Source: Apium graveolens (taxonomy: Eukaryota; Streptophyta; Magnoliopsida; Apiales; Apiaceae). Taken from it: a stretch of DNA of 64,000 nt. Of this stretch, positions 1 to 11,963 are shown in pieces (within the stretch, counting starts at the first letter, position 1; every line of letters starts with the position of its first letter). A program made the translations under genes and the position numbers. Below the pieces are notes generated by a model. It made no database searches. It saw only the letters and a list, made by a program, of their open reading frames with translations, and was not told the origin of the DNA. The stretch covers positions 43,388,192 through 43,452,191 of the forward strand of contig NC_133657.1 in the NCBI RefSeq assembly GCF_009905375.1, given 5' to 3'.

Positions 1-75
1 GAAATGCAATCCGAGTATCCTCATTTATTTTCCTAGGATGATTCTGAGGACAGAATCCTGTTAAGGGGGGAAGGA
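1..75 (+). pseudogene. 3' tail of a gypsy polyprotein plus polypurine tract
   Basis: The first frame reads EMQSEYPHLFS followed by a stop at 34-36. A YPHLF ending is typical of the C-terminus of plant Ty3/gypsy chromovirus polyproteins, just after the chromodomain region. Bases 61-75 are a purine run (TTAAGGGGGGAAGGA), the polypurine tract that primes plus-strand DNA synthesis, and the LTR starts immediately after it. The rest of this element lies to the left of the window. Family placement rests on a short peptide plus the context. Confidence 0.6.
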
Positions 76-3000
76 TGTAATATCCGGGAAAATTATGTGA
101 ATATTATATGTTAAATAAATAAATATTGTATGTTTTATAAATTTAAAGTAATTGCTGCTATGATATGAGATGTTATAACTGTTATGTGTGTTTCTGTGCG
201 GGCCAGAATTTTTTTTTTTCGATTGATTAAAAATATGTTAAATTGCAATTATATGAACTTATCTGCAAACGGGACGCGTAATTATTAGTGTCTTTATCAA
301 GATACCTGTTTTATTTGATTTTATATGCGTTTGAATGTATTTTACGTGTTTTCGGGATTTTCTGGTAATTTAGGGATCGTTTCCGTTTTTCAAAAATCAA
401 CGAACCGGGACCCCACCGGGACGTCAAACCCCACAAAATCTGTGTTTTTATTTTTATAAAATTATTCGTATTTCAAATACCCTTTATTTTTGTATTTTAG
501 AATTATTCGCAATTTTTGGGAAATTTTGACATTAATTTTGCATTTTATCATTTTTAAAATTATTCCCCCTAATTATTATTTTGGGGCTTAATTATTGTAA
601 TTTAGGGATAAAAACACCCTTAATTTATTTTGGGGATATAATTTCAGATTTATATAAATACCTGAAACTGATTTTATTTATTGATTTTTTATTTATTTTA
701 TTTTATAAAAATTCAGAAAATTCATCAACACCAAGAACAACTTTGGGGGTGAGAATTTCTTCCTTAACTTCAATCGTGATTTTTGATCGATTCTGGAAAC
801 CAAATCAGACGTGCTAGTAACCAAAATCTTTCTCTCGAAGAGAGCTTTCCATTGATACCAATATCTTGATCTGAGGTACAGTAAATCGAAAAGTCGATTT
901 TTATCTTTTTATTCTTGAAAATCGTTTTTATTTTTGGATGATTCTGGGTTGATTTTGATGTTACAGACAGTTTTAGAATGATGTTTAGAGTCGATTTATG
1001 TATAAATTTGCATCGTTTTAGTTCGAAATCGTGTTAGTCGAGTTTTGGGTTTTAATATTTTTATTTTGATTTTCTAGAGTTGTTGTTGATTGTTAGATGT
1101 TAATGATATGATGGTTAGATTCTAAATTTCTTCAGCTTTAATTTCGTATATAGATTGTTGGTTTTGGTTCAGAACCGGTGGGGATTTTTTTCACCGGAAA
1201 ACCTTAAAAGGTCTGCCGGCTTTAATGGTGATGAGCCAGAGAAGTCATTCCGGTGAATGATACTTGTTGATGTTGCTGTTACTGTATTGCTGGGTTGGTG
1301 TAGAACAAAACCAAGCTAAGAAACGAGGACGAAGGGGGTTGTTTCGATGGTATTAGGCATCGCCGGAGTCCGGCTAGAACCGCCAGAAACTGGGTTTAAT
1401 CCCAGAAACCGGTGAGTTCATGCCAGACCCGGACGGGTCATGAACGACCCGGTTTTAACCCGTTTCCCTGACCCGGTTTTGATCCTTATTTCCCAAAACC
1501 CAATTTAAAAACTTGTTTGTGGGATTTTCTGTTTTAATTATTTTCAAAAATTCATTTTCTATTTTTGAAAAATCATTTTCTTTAATTTCTTTAATTTCAA
1601 AAATCATTTAATAATTATTTTAAATTCTAAAAATTATGTATTTAATTATTTTAAATTCTAAAAAATTATTTTCTTTAAATATTTTCAAAAATACCATTTG
1701 ATTTAATTATTTATAATTTATTTTGGTTAATTGTTTATAAATTTAATTAATTGATTAAAAATAAATTAATCAATTAATTTTATTTATAAATAGTTAAATA
1801 AATGTAAATTATTTATAATTAATTCAAATAATTCCTTAAAATTAGTTTTAGGTTTTAAAAATTATATTTTGGTATTAAAAAATCAATTAATATTATTATT
1901 AATTGATTTAAATCTATTTATTTCTTATTTTATTCATAATAATTAAACCGTTCGTCCGTTTAATACGAAACGAACGCGTACAGACTCAGAAAAATATTAC
2001 GCTTCCAATAAAAATACTTTTGAGACCTAATTTCTTTTGTATTGCAATTTCATTTGATTTGTGTATTAGTTTGAGTCGATATTTGATCGGTAAATGCTAA
2101 TATTGACCTAATTTTCATTCTGAACGCACTGAGACGTATCTTGTAATGATCTAACTTATATGTTATATGAAATATATGATTACGTGTTATACAAATGCTA
2201 GGATTATGTGTTACATGATATGTATGTTATTTGTTTACAGATTAAAATGCCATGCTTAGTTATATACGATCGGGTAGATGTCAAGACGTATAGTTACGTC
2301 GAGTGAGTTTAGTTCTGTCACTTAAGATAGTCCTTTTGTTTATAGAATCGAGTAGCAAGGAGTGCAGTCAAGTGTTAGATGAAGATAGTAGCCAGCAGTT
2401 AGAAGCAGAGTTAAAGTAAGAGGTCATTGAGCATACCAGGCAAGTACCCCTAACTTCACTTATCGTTCAAGTGACGTTCATTTCTAATCATATTATGCAA
2501 GTACCTATATCTTTATTTATCATTCAATTGATATTAACTCTGGACTTTATTCTTTCAATATCCATACTATTCTAAGTTCAGAATAGTTAAACGTTTTATG
2601 TTTCGCTATGAATTACTCTATGCAGTGAAGTTTTGAATTGAGATTAGCAAATAACTAATTGTTCTGGTTATTTCGCCATTGTTTGTTGATAAAACTCTGG
2701 ACCATGAGAAATGGGGAGTTATGTGGTTAAGGATGTCATTTGATTCGACTCCTTTGACGGAAAATTGTTTTTATGGGATGGATGGTTGCGTAAGAGGCCG
2801 TGGCGGTGGTCCAGTGTGAGCTATGTGTTATACAGGATATAACACCTTGCTAGGCCAATATGTGCCTTAGGTACCTTTTGTTTAGTTGGATATGCTTCGG
2901 CATACCGGTGTTGCTCTACGGCTGATCACCGGCGGCAATACACCGTCGTTCGAGGATTCCAATCCCAAAACATAATATATTGCAAATGTTGTTTATTATC

Positions 3001-3466
3001 AAATTTATATCAGTTTTGATACTGTTCAGTTATTGTAGTTGGTTTTGTTCATCAGATATACTGTTGTTATTCCAAATCATAAGCTATTTACTACTTGCTG
3101 AGCATTTCTTTCGCTCATACTTGTTTCTTATCTTGATTCTTTCAGCTAGGCCAGGGCAAGCTTAAGTTCCAGGTCTGACCAGAGGTTTTGTGCTTGTAAA
3201 TAGTTGGTGTGTTTCAGGTAGACAGTTTGGGACGCTTAATTAGTCTAGAGGTTTGTAATAAAATTTGAATAAGTTGTAAAACTAATTAGACTATGGTTTG
3301 TAATAACATTTGATTTGTATTAGTGCCTGTTCCATACTATAACCTGTGATCGATCCAGTGTAGGTAAAGGGGTCGTATTTATTATATTATTCCGCTGTGA
3401 TTATTTTATTTTGGTTTATTGGCGAGTGACCCCCAAATCTAGACCCCGGGTTTGGAAGGTGTCACA
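76..3466 (+). mobile_element. 3' LTR of a gypsy element (family A)
   Basis: The LTR begins TGTAATATCCGGG right after a polypurine tract and ends GGTGTCACA, giving TG...CA termini. Its length of about 3.4 kb matches the other gypsy LTRs in the window, and the 3' part resembles theirs (for example the GACCCCGGGTTTGGA end block). A TATA box is at 651-660. It is flanked on the right by an inverted, truncated LTR of another gypsy family rather than by a clear target duplication. Frames of 60-80 codons inside it (581-817, 2980-3165) are chance frames of AT-rich DNA. Confidence 0.75.
651..660 (+). promoter_or_regulatory. TATA box of gypsy family A LTR
   Basis: TATATAAATA lies about 575 bp into the LTR, a plausible U3/R boundary position. 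The call is by sequence match and position only. Confidence 0.45.
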
Positions 3467-6400
3467 CACTCAACTGGGGATCCTCGCCATCACCAAATTC
3501 CTTTTTAACTGGAAAAGAACATAAACATATTCACAAGAGTGAGCTAACTAGCTCAGCAAGTCATAATGACAACACTGAAATTTAATAATGATCAATTGAA
3601 ATGATATAGGGAATCAAGTTTCCTGATAAATAATGATTAGAATTGGATATTCACTTTTATTTTTAAAAACCAAGGTTAGGCTGCTGATCAGTCATGCACT
3701 AACCCCGAGCAAGGCCCCCAGCTTTGCTCAATATACTGGATCCAAGGCACACATTGGCCTAATATGACCACGAATCTGGTCTGGCCACGAATAAAAACAA
3801 TCCAATTCCATAGTAATAACATGATAAGCAATGTAATTCAATAAACTGAATCATAAATAACATTTATCTTGAAGCATAAGGTGCTTCACAACACCAGAAA
3901 GGTATAACAAGGTCAACATAAAGCTTGGCTTTCAATTCAAGAAAAGAATCAAAGTGTAGAAGACCAAGGGTGCAAAGGTTACAGGAAATGGTCTTCTGTT
4001 ATACAAGGCATAAAGGTTCGTCTGATAAATAATCTCATATCAAAGATCAGTATGCGGTAGATATGTATTTGTGGAGTAGTATCGGATATGTGTGGTTCCT
4101 ATCCAAGAAATCAACAATCAAGGGTTTACAAGAAATCAGGCTCACGGCTCAAGATCAATAAGAATCTGGGTTTAGGGTTAAGTACTTCAAAGTACTTGCA
4201 ATATAGAATATGAATTACTGGGAATAATTGCAATATAATGAAAATAGTTCAAAAGTGTTCACAAGTATACTACAAGAAAGTTCAGGGACACTTGCCTTAT
4301 CAATTCGCTTTCACTTCACTAACTCTTTTCAATTGGTTCCCACTCATTAACCACTTGTTTTCCTTTTCTACGTCTCACTTCCTCTGTTAGACATCACATA
4401 TACTCATTAACACTATTTCTCAACTCATTCTATTCGATACAAGCTTATATCTACCCTTCGTTTCACAGAACTTCGACGACGGATGAAAAGTTACAGCAGA
4501 AACAGTCAAACAATGCACAACCAATCATTTTATACAGTAATAAGGTCACATATAACACATAGCATGTAAGATATTCAGTCCAAATAATGTTTCAAAGAAG
4601 ATTCGGGGTCAAAAAGATTTTTCAGGTATTTAATACGAATTTTTGAACATTTTTTAGAATTAAAATTGGACTCCGAATCATTTTATAATTAAATAATAGG
4701 GTTCGAACACCCAAATTTGACTTTAAAATAATTTTATAATAATTACCGAGCCTTGAAAATAATTTAAAATAATATCTTAAAGCTCGAAACTATTTTCCGA
4801 AATTTTTAAATCAATTTTAAATAATTAAATCCAATTATTAAATTAATTAAAATTAATTAATAACTAAATAAATTAATCAATCAATTAATATTAAATTAAT
4901 CGATTAATTAAAATAATTAAAAACTAATTAATATTAATTAATAAAATAAATCAGATTTATTTTTGAATAGATAAATAATTAAAATAATTTTTCTTCATTT
5001 AAAATAATTAAATAAATCATTTTCTGATTTTTAAAATAATAAAAATATCATTTTTAAAATAAAGTAAATAGCAATCTAATTTCTGTTAGTTTTTAAAATC
5101 CCAGGGACTGAAATGAAAATATACAAAAAACTCAGTGGCCTAACTTTACTTTGGCAACGCCGCCGCCGCCGCCGTCTTCTGCCACCGCCGGCGAGTCGAC
5201 GTGCCCAAAACTCGACCAGAAAGTGCAGATAAGCAGAGTTCAACAAGGCTAACTCGATTATGCAAACAGAATTTCCAAAAATCCGTCGTTTTGCCGGAAT
5301 AATCACGGGAAAAACCCGCCGCCGGCGACCTTCGCAAACTCCGTTCATGGCTTTCCCGGTATCGTTTGTTAAATTCGTTTATACCATTCGATTCCTTATC
5401 GTACGATCTATCTACTGATGCAACCAATTTAATCTAATAACCCCTAGTTAAGAAATGCCTAATTTTCAATTAAGAACATTCAAGAACATAAATCCTAGTT
5501 TACAATCCGAGAATCAAACTCAAATTTAATCATGTTATTGAACTCAGTTTTTGACATATAATATACCAAATTGACCAGGAAGAAAAGATCTACCCGATTA
5601 TGCCATCAAATCATATCAAAAACATCAAGGACAAAAAATCATAATTTAATCTATAATTAATTCGAATTTAAATAATTAAATCAGAAACATACCTTGATTT
5701 CTGGGAAAAAACAAATGGTTGATTCAGAAAGACAATTTCGAGAGCTTCATTTTGATATATTGCACGTCCGAATCGGAGTTCGATAACGCCTTCGTTTGTG
5801 CGATTGATTTTCAAGAATACAGTGTTTTAATAAAGTTTTCTCTGGTTTTCAGGGTTTGTACTGTCTGATTATGATTTTATGCGTGAAAATGAAATAAGAA
5901 AGGGCTATTTATATTTACAGAATATTAGTACATTCTGGATTGTGTTGGATCGATAAATATGTTTGTTTTGGATAAACATTATCCTTTTTGGATAAGCACT
6001 ATCCTGTTTTGGATAAACACTATCCTGTTTTGGATAAGCACTACCCTGTTTTAGATAAGCACTATCCTGTTTTGGATAAACGTCATCCTATTTCGGATAA
6101 TTATCAAAACCTGGCTTTTATAAAATGATTGTACGGAGATAATGTTATCGAAAAAGGGTTAGCGTATCGAAAATATCGCGTCGGGCTGCGCACGGGTCAA
6201 ACCGTAATCCGGATCGAAAAGGTCAAAACATGGAAAATGTCCGGAATTACCAGATTAGGTTAGGAAGGAGTTTTCGGAAGAGTTTCGGGTTGTAAAAACG
6301 TAAAAACGGTTGAGGTTGGACGATTCCCGGCTTTATAAAATAATTTTGTAAATATTCAGAAAATAGTTAATAAATTCATATATCAATATAAAATCATATA

Positions 6401-6603
6401 ATACTCCAAAAATTACCAGAAAAATACCTTAATTATCTATATTTTATTCTAGACATAATAAAATTAACATACCTAGACTTTACCATATATGAACATTCAA
6501 ATAATATCACCAATCATCAAATAATTCACCAAAAATCAAATAATAATCACATAATGATCATTTATTAATAAAAATAATTACACGTCATGTCCCTGATATT
6601 ACC
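3467..6603 (-). mobile_element. Truncated gypsy LTR (family B relic), inverted
   Basis: Read on the - strand this begins at 6603 with a close match to the family B LTR start (TGTAATATCCGGG, here GGTAATATCAGGG). It runs collinearly with the two family B LTRs at 41804-45338 and 51203-54757 down to 3467, where the last ~295 bp are missing. Shared landmarks include the block around 3660-3790 (cf. 42270-42420) and the chain of AATTAAT repeats around 4800-4950. The right edge abuts SIRE reverse transcriptase sequence, so this LTR probably marks an insertion there. The GCC-rich stretch near 5159-5180 gives apparent reading frames on the - strand that are not genes. Confidence 0.75.
5970..6105 (-). 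repeat. Tandem array of palindromic GGATAA...TATCC units
   Basis: Six units of about 20-21 bp follow GGATAA-N4-ATCC (starts near 5970, 5990, 6011, 6032, 6053, 6074), plus a degenerate seventh near 6095. Each unit can fold on itself. The sister LTRs hold only a single GGATAATTATCC at the equivalent place (near 44800 and 54225), so this is an expansion in this copy. On the - strand it lies just upstream of a TATA-like stretch near 5908-5918, that is, in U3. Confidence 0.85.
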
Positions 6604-6606
6604 GTA

Positions 6607-7957
6607 AATGGAACAAAATGGGTGTTCAGGAACAAGATGGATGAAAATGGTATAGTTACCAGAAACAAGGCAAGGTTGGTTGCAAAAGGCTACTCACAGG
6701 AAGAAGGAATTGATTATGATGAAACTTTTGCTCTAGTTGCATGACTTGAAGAAACAAGGATTTTTCTAGCATTTGCTGCACATTCAAATTTCAAAGTGTA
6801 TCAAATGGATGTCAAGAGTGCCTTCCTAAATGGTGAATTAGAAGAAGAAGTTTATGTACAACAGCCACCTGGCTTTGAAGATCCAGAATTTCCAGAATTT
6901 GTGTATAAGCTACTCAAAGCTCTATATGGACTAAAGCAGGCACCTAGAGCTTGGTATGATACGTTGTCAGAATTCTTACTCAAACATGGTTTTAATGGAG
7001 GTACCATAGACAAGACTCTCTTCTACAAGAAACATGGCGATGATATGATTCTAGTTCAGATCTATGTGGATGATATTATCTTTGCTTCTACGAATGAAAA
7101 GCTTTGACAAAGATTCTCTAAGCTTATGCAAAGTGAATATGAAATTAGCATGATGGGGGAATTAAGTGACTTTCTTGGACTTCAAGTCAGTCAAAGAAGT
7201 GATGGGATCTTCATCAGCCAAACTAAGTATGTCAAAGATTTATTGAAGAAGTTTGGCATGGTAGATTGTTCACCTTCTTCTACACCTATGTCTACAACAA
7301 CAAAGTTGGAGGAAGATAGAAAAGGCAAAAGTGTAGATATTTCAAGCTATAGAGGTATGATTGGATCATTGTTTTACCTAATTGCAAATAGACCAGACAT
7401 CATGTTTTCAACATGTCTATGTGCAAGATTTCAAGCCAATCCAAAAGAATCACATTTGATGGTTGTTAAGAGAATTTTTAGGTATTTGAAGGGGACTCCT
7501 ACCTTGGGATTATGGTATCCTAAGGGAACTGGTTTTGAAGCTGTTGGATACACGGATGCAAATTTTGCTGGATGCAGGGTGGATAGAAAGAGTACTAGTG
7601 GAAGCTGTCAGTTTCTTGGACAAAGACTTGTATCCTGGCATAGCAAGAAACAACAATCTGTGTCAACTTCCACAGCTAAAGCAGCTAATGGACTATGGTC
7701 TAGTGTTACATAAAATTTTAATTATGTGTGACAATACTAGTGCTATATCTATTGGGGCTAATCCAGTTAATCATTCTAGGACAAAGTACATTGATGTAAG
7801 GTATCATTTTTTTAAAGGACATGCTGCAAATGGTACCATTTAGCTCATTTTTGTTCCAATAGAAAAACAATTAGCTGACATTTTTACTAAACCTTTGGAT
7901 GAGGCTACTTTCACTAGACTTGTAGGTGAAATTGGAATGCTAAATTCTTCATCCTAA
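6607..7957 (+). pseudogene. SIRE copia reverse transcriptase/RNase H fragment
   Basis: The frame from 6607 reads [15 protein letters not shown], then [36 protein letters not shown] and QIYVDDII. These are the RT fingers, palm and YVDD catalytic box of Ty1/copia RT, in the form usual for SIRE. RNase H follows with GYTDANFAG. In-frame stops lie at 6742-6744 and 7105-7107. Near 7680 roughly 45 bp of RNase H are missing with a frameshift, where the AEY active-site region should be. The C-terminus resumes in another frame (CDNTSAISIGANPV, ADIFTKPLDEATF) with a further TAG at 7841 and ends at 7955-7957. The 5' portion is lost at the junction with the inverted gypsy LTR. It cannot make an active enzyme. 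Confidence 0.9.
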
Positions 7958-8211
7958 GGAAAGAACTCAGCTAATATGTTGCAGTAGATTAATTTCCAGT
8001 AAATCAAAATTAATTTGATTTTAACAGAAATTAACTGAAATATGAATTATAGATATTTCAAAATCTTTGCATATTTATTCTTCAAAAATAAAAAAATTAG
8101 CTTGAATTTTTTTAATTCTAAGAAAACTGTTAAAATGTTAATTTACATCTTCAATATGTAAAATAAACACAAGACATAATCAAAGTGATCAAAAGTATAT
8201 AGAGAACTGAG

Positions 8212-8694
8212 TTCTCGATAAGTCTAATTTTCTCGAGCGAGTTATCGATAAGTAAATTTTCTGACTTCTCGAGTGACTTCTCGATAAGCTTTATTATGAC
8301 TTACCGTTAAGTCATTGTAGAGTTCTCTAATAGTATTAATTTACAGAGTTCTCTACAAACATAATTATTAGACTTATAGATAACTCATAACTGAAATAAT
8401 TTAGTCCAATAAATTATTTTTGTAAAATACTTTTGACAAAATCATTCTGATTTTTAGTTTGATTTATTCAAATAAAAATTGGAAACAATTCAGTCCATTT
8501 TGGACAAACTGGGTATTTATTTGACATCTCGATAAGTTAATTTTTAGTTCTCTAAAAGAGTAAATTAAAATGACTTCTCGATATGTATTTCATTTTTAAA
8601 TTGATTTCTCGATAAGTATACTCCAAACGTCTATTTTTGACTTCTCGATAAGTCATCTGCTTTTACTATAAATACCCAGACATCTCGATACATA
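8212..8694 (+). repeat. Interspersed GACTTCTCGATAAG motif array
   Basis: Copies are seen at about 8212, 8242, 8263, 8275, 8298, 8523, 8572, 8603, 8639 and 8680. The clearest is GACTTCTCGATAAGTC at 8639-8654, whose reverse complement differs from itself at only one symmetric pair. The same motif in the opposite orientation fills U3 of the SIRE LTR at 57200-57545. Confidence 0.85.
8667..8674 (+). promoter_or_regulatory. TATA box upstream of SIRE extra ORF
   Basis: TATAAATA lies 139 bp before the ATG at 8813, embedded in the motif array and followed by a pyrimidine-rich leader. It is a good candidate for a second promoter inside the element. There is no transcript evidence. Confidence 0.5.
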
Positions 8695-8812
8695 TACATA
8701 CGACTTCTAGAACTCTAAGTGACCTAGATTTTTCATTTTGAAACCGATTTCTCTCTCATTTCAAACTCTTTCTCACTAATTTTTCTTACCCATTCAATCT
8801 TACTCACCAACA

Positions 8813-10435
8813 ATGGCACTCAACAATGTCAGAGCTGTAATCCCAGAGAAAGGAACCAACTACATAGCTTTGACTGATGCTAACAAGCCCCTGACGGTTT
8901 CAAGGGTTTGTGAAATTTCTGTCTGAATCCTCTGTTGTAGGTGCTTTAACAGCTAACCCAATCCTATACTTGGATGTTCTCCATAAATTCTGGACAACAG
9001 TAGTAGTGAGAACAGTTATGCATGACAACTCTGTGTCATTGGTGGTGACATGCTCAATTGGAGTCCAACAGATAGAATTCAATGAGCAAGATGAGAATGC
9101 AGCCTTGGGTCTTCCAACTGCAAATCTAGTGGAGGTGTCAACCCAGGATGAACTAACTGAGTTTATGGACTTCATCAACTATGGTGGAAGAATCAACTTG
9201 GCAAGCTTGAACAGAACAAACCTAAGGAATGAGTGGTCCTTTGTGTTTGATTCTATAGTGAGGGCCTTCACATGCAGGAAGACAGGGATGACAACATTTC
9301 AAGTGTGGTGTAGAAGCTGGTGTTCTCAATAGCCCACAACAGACACTAGAATGTCGGTCTATTAATCCTGGAAGAACTTGCAACAAGGCTGACCATGCCC
9401 CACTCTGCTAGAGGTAAGGAAATTTTCTTCCCTAGATTTATCATGTCTACCTTAAATCATAAGGTATCAGTCATACATTTGTTGAATGGCATAGACAACA
9501 CTAAAATAAGTAATTGTAAGCAAGTGTCCAAAATTATATTTGGTTCACTTACTACAAAGAATAAGGTAAATGTGAGTCTGAGAATCACTCCATTCATGTT
9601 GGAGAGGTTTAGGACTTACCCTTACCCTATGCCTAATATGAGATCAAATGCTCAACCTAGTACATCTATGGTCCCTAAACCTGTAGAAGTTCAAACCTGT
9701 AGAAGTTTGAAGTGAGTAAAAAGAAGAGAAACGAGATAACTCTTACAGTGATGAATGATAGTGGTGAGGAACAAACACTAACCGAGTCACCTTTGGTCAG
9801 AAAAACAAAGAAGGCAAAGAAAACTGAGCTGACCACTCAAACCACCTCTGTATCATCCCAAAAGGATGCAGTTGTAAAAATGGGGAAAAACAGATTCTAG
9901 AGACATCCTCTCAACAGGGTGTTTCTATTGAAAAGAGCATTCTCCCCAATGCATCTTGTAAAGAGTCTGCACAACCAACACTTGAACAAATCCAAGTGTA
10001 TAATAGGAGAAATAAGGATGGCACACACAAGGAGAGCACATATCTTGAAGCTCCCTCATCCATTCAGGAGGAGCTACCAACACTCAATCCAGAACTTCTA
10101 AATCTTTCATCAAATATTTCTTCTCCCTATACTGAAACACTTGAATCAAATTCGCAAGTGTTTCCCCAATCAAGTGACTTGGTTCAAGAAACCTTGCTCA
10201 CCACCCAGAGACTAAATTAAGATGGTGAGAGGCTACTAGCTGGGTTAGACCTTGATAACACCATCAACACCATGGGGGATTCATCAGTTTTTACTGAAGA
10301 CCACATGGATGTCACAGATGCACCTTCATGTGAAAATAAGCCCTCAAATGCTATTAGGTTTGAGGGTAATACTCTTGAGGGGGAGCTATCTAAATCCTCT
10401 CGAATTCAATTGGAGGTAACTGTTCCAGGAACAAC
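8813..10435 (+). pseudogene. SIRE extra ORF, N-terminal part (block 1 of 3)
   Basis: The ORF starts MALNNVRAVIPEKGTNYIAL at 8813, shifts frame near 8900 and continues FLSESSVVGALTANPILY, then VLHKFWTTVVVRTV, NEQDENAALGLP and NEWSFVFDSIVRAFTCRKTG (to about 9290). After another shift it reads FFPRFIMSTLNHKV (9395-9480). The pattern, in which a short helix precedes an FW motif and later a FPRF motif, matches the uncharacterised protein encoded downstream of pol in many plant SIRE elements. Beyond 9700 it becomes low-complexity, rich in Ser, Thr and Lys (KKKRNEITLTV, SPLVRKTKKAKKTE). At least four frameshifts or stops are present. Its function is unknown; it has sometimes been called env-like, but I see no convincing signal peptide or transmembrane helix here. 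It is cut at 10435 by the - strand copia LTR. Confidence 0.75.
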
Positions 10436-11949
10436 TGTTGGGATTCATGACACAAACGCAGCAGAAAAATCAAAAATAAATAATAAAAAAGAAACCCCAA
10501 ACGCAGGATCCATGCGAAATAAGACATTTAATTCGGAGATTAGATGTTTAACTTAATAAAGCTTTCCTTCTGATTGTGATGAATGTACAGATCTTGATGA
10601 ACCAACACAGCAGCCCTCCTTTCGAAGATCTGCTCTCCAAGGTATCCACACGAAATCCCGATCGTCCAACGATCACCGGAGCCGGTACTAGCCGATTTGG
10701 TTGCCTCTTTTTTTTCTCTCTCCAGCCTCTCTAAGATGTAGAGCTGCTAGGGTTTCTAAAAAAGGTGATGTGTCAACCAAACCCTAATCATATACATCTT
10801 AATGTATATATAGGGAGAGAGGATTTGGGCCTAACCCTAATCTTAATGGGCTTCTAAAAGGACCCATTCCGATTTTGGGTTATATTATTATTAAATTTAA
10901 ATTCTAATATATATACAATTAATCAAGTCTCACTTAATTGATTACATAATTAAATTCAAATTAACAATAAAATATTTAAATTCATAATTTAAATAACACT
11001 TCTTTTTAAACTTTCTTTCTGCGTGACCCTTTAGGTTATTATTACGTTGGAAATAATTTTTTTTTCTAATAATAAAATTATAAACAATGAGTGGCATCTA
11101 GTAATACATCATTGCTCCCCAAGTAATAATAATAATTGGTGATTCAATTAAACCTTTCATGAATAATGTACAATATAATATAATCCATTTAGCTTTGTAT
11201 TATAGATCAAACTCGAGGCATGCATTGTGTCATCCTCTGCCAGCGTTTAATCCTTTTTTCCTTGATCAATGAGTAAACTATTAAACAAATCACTATTTGA
11301 GCAAACCCATGCATTTTATAGTCTTACTCAATCAAAAGGCCAATAATATCACTTCTTTAATAAAGGAGGGCTAAATCCCATATAGATCATTCATATTTCT
11401 CATACGATTCATAATATACCAAATGTCTACTTTTATTATTACTCGGTCAATGATAACTTTCAATAGTATCAAAGTATATTAATTCTTGTATAGAAATATA
11501 ATGATTTCAGGTCAAAGGACCAATACATCATTATCATTGTGAGATTAACTTATGACACTTTAAACATGTAGTATCTCACAACGGGTCAATCCAGCACCAT
11601 GTATTTAGTACATGTGCATGTGTTTTGACTTTAGTATCACCATACCTATCATCAATGAGATGTGATCATCAGTCAACAAACACACTAGTCTCAATGTATT
11701 TATTATCATCCCTTAACAATAATACTTGACTAGGGACCTTTAGGAATATCAATACTATTCTCATAATCTCATTTATAAGTCACGTACTTAGAGATATAGA
11801 TTTACATATCATATTCCAAGGACATTTTATCGCTAGAAAATAAAGATATAATAAATTACTAAAGAATAATCCATAGAATCATAATTAATAATCCAAATGT
11901 TTCATAATATAAACATAATAGTGTTGTCTCTAGGGCACAAACACTAACT
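10436..11949 (-). repeat. 3' LTR of inverted copia
   Basis: In + coordinates it runs from TGTTGGGATTC to CACTAACT. The outermost base at 11949 appears mutated, since the sister family begins TGTTAGTG and this one reads AGTTAGTG on the - strand. A TATA-like GTATATATAG lies at 10804-10813. Coding frames inside (for example to 10556) are run-ons from the SIRE ORF. Confidence 0.85.
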
Positions 11950-11963
11950 ATCTCCCACTTGCA
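11950..11963 (-). other. Polypurine tract of inverted copia
   Basis: On the - strand this reads TGCAAGTGGGAGAT, identical to the polypurine tract of the + copy at 30241-30254. It lies between the pol stop codon and the 3' LTR. Confidence 0.85.

Larger units (their letters stand above)
7958..8812 (+). promoter_or_regulatory. Spacer between SIRE pol and extra ORF, with motif array and promoter-like end
   Basis: This stretch has no coding frame. It carries about ten copies of a near-palindromic motif GACTTCTCGATAAGTC (positions about 8212-8694). Next come a TATA box (8667-8674), a CT-rich segment (8745-8800) and the ATG of the extra ORF at 8813. The layout resembles a promoter with a 5' untranslated leader for a separate transcript. 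Function is inferred. Confidence 0.6.

Noticed and set aside
5076..5427. Two overlapping - strand frames of about 90 codons rich in Arg and Ala
   Set aside because: They come from a GCC-repeat stretch inside a truncated LTR. There is no domain, and the sister LTRs do not keep the frame.
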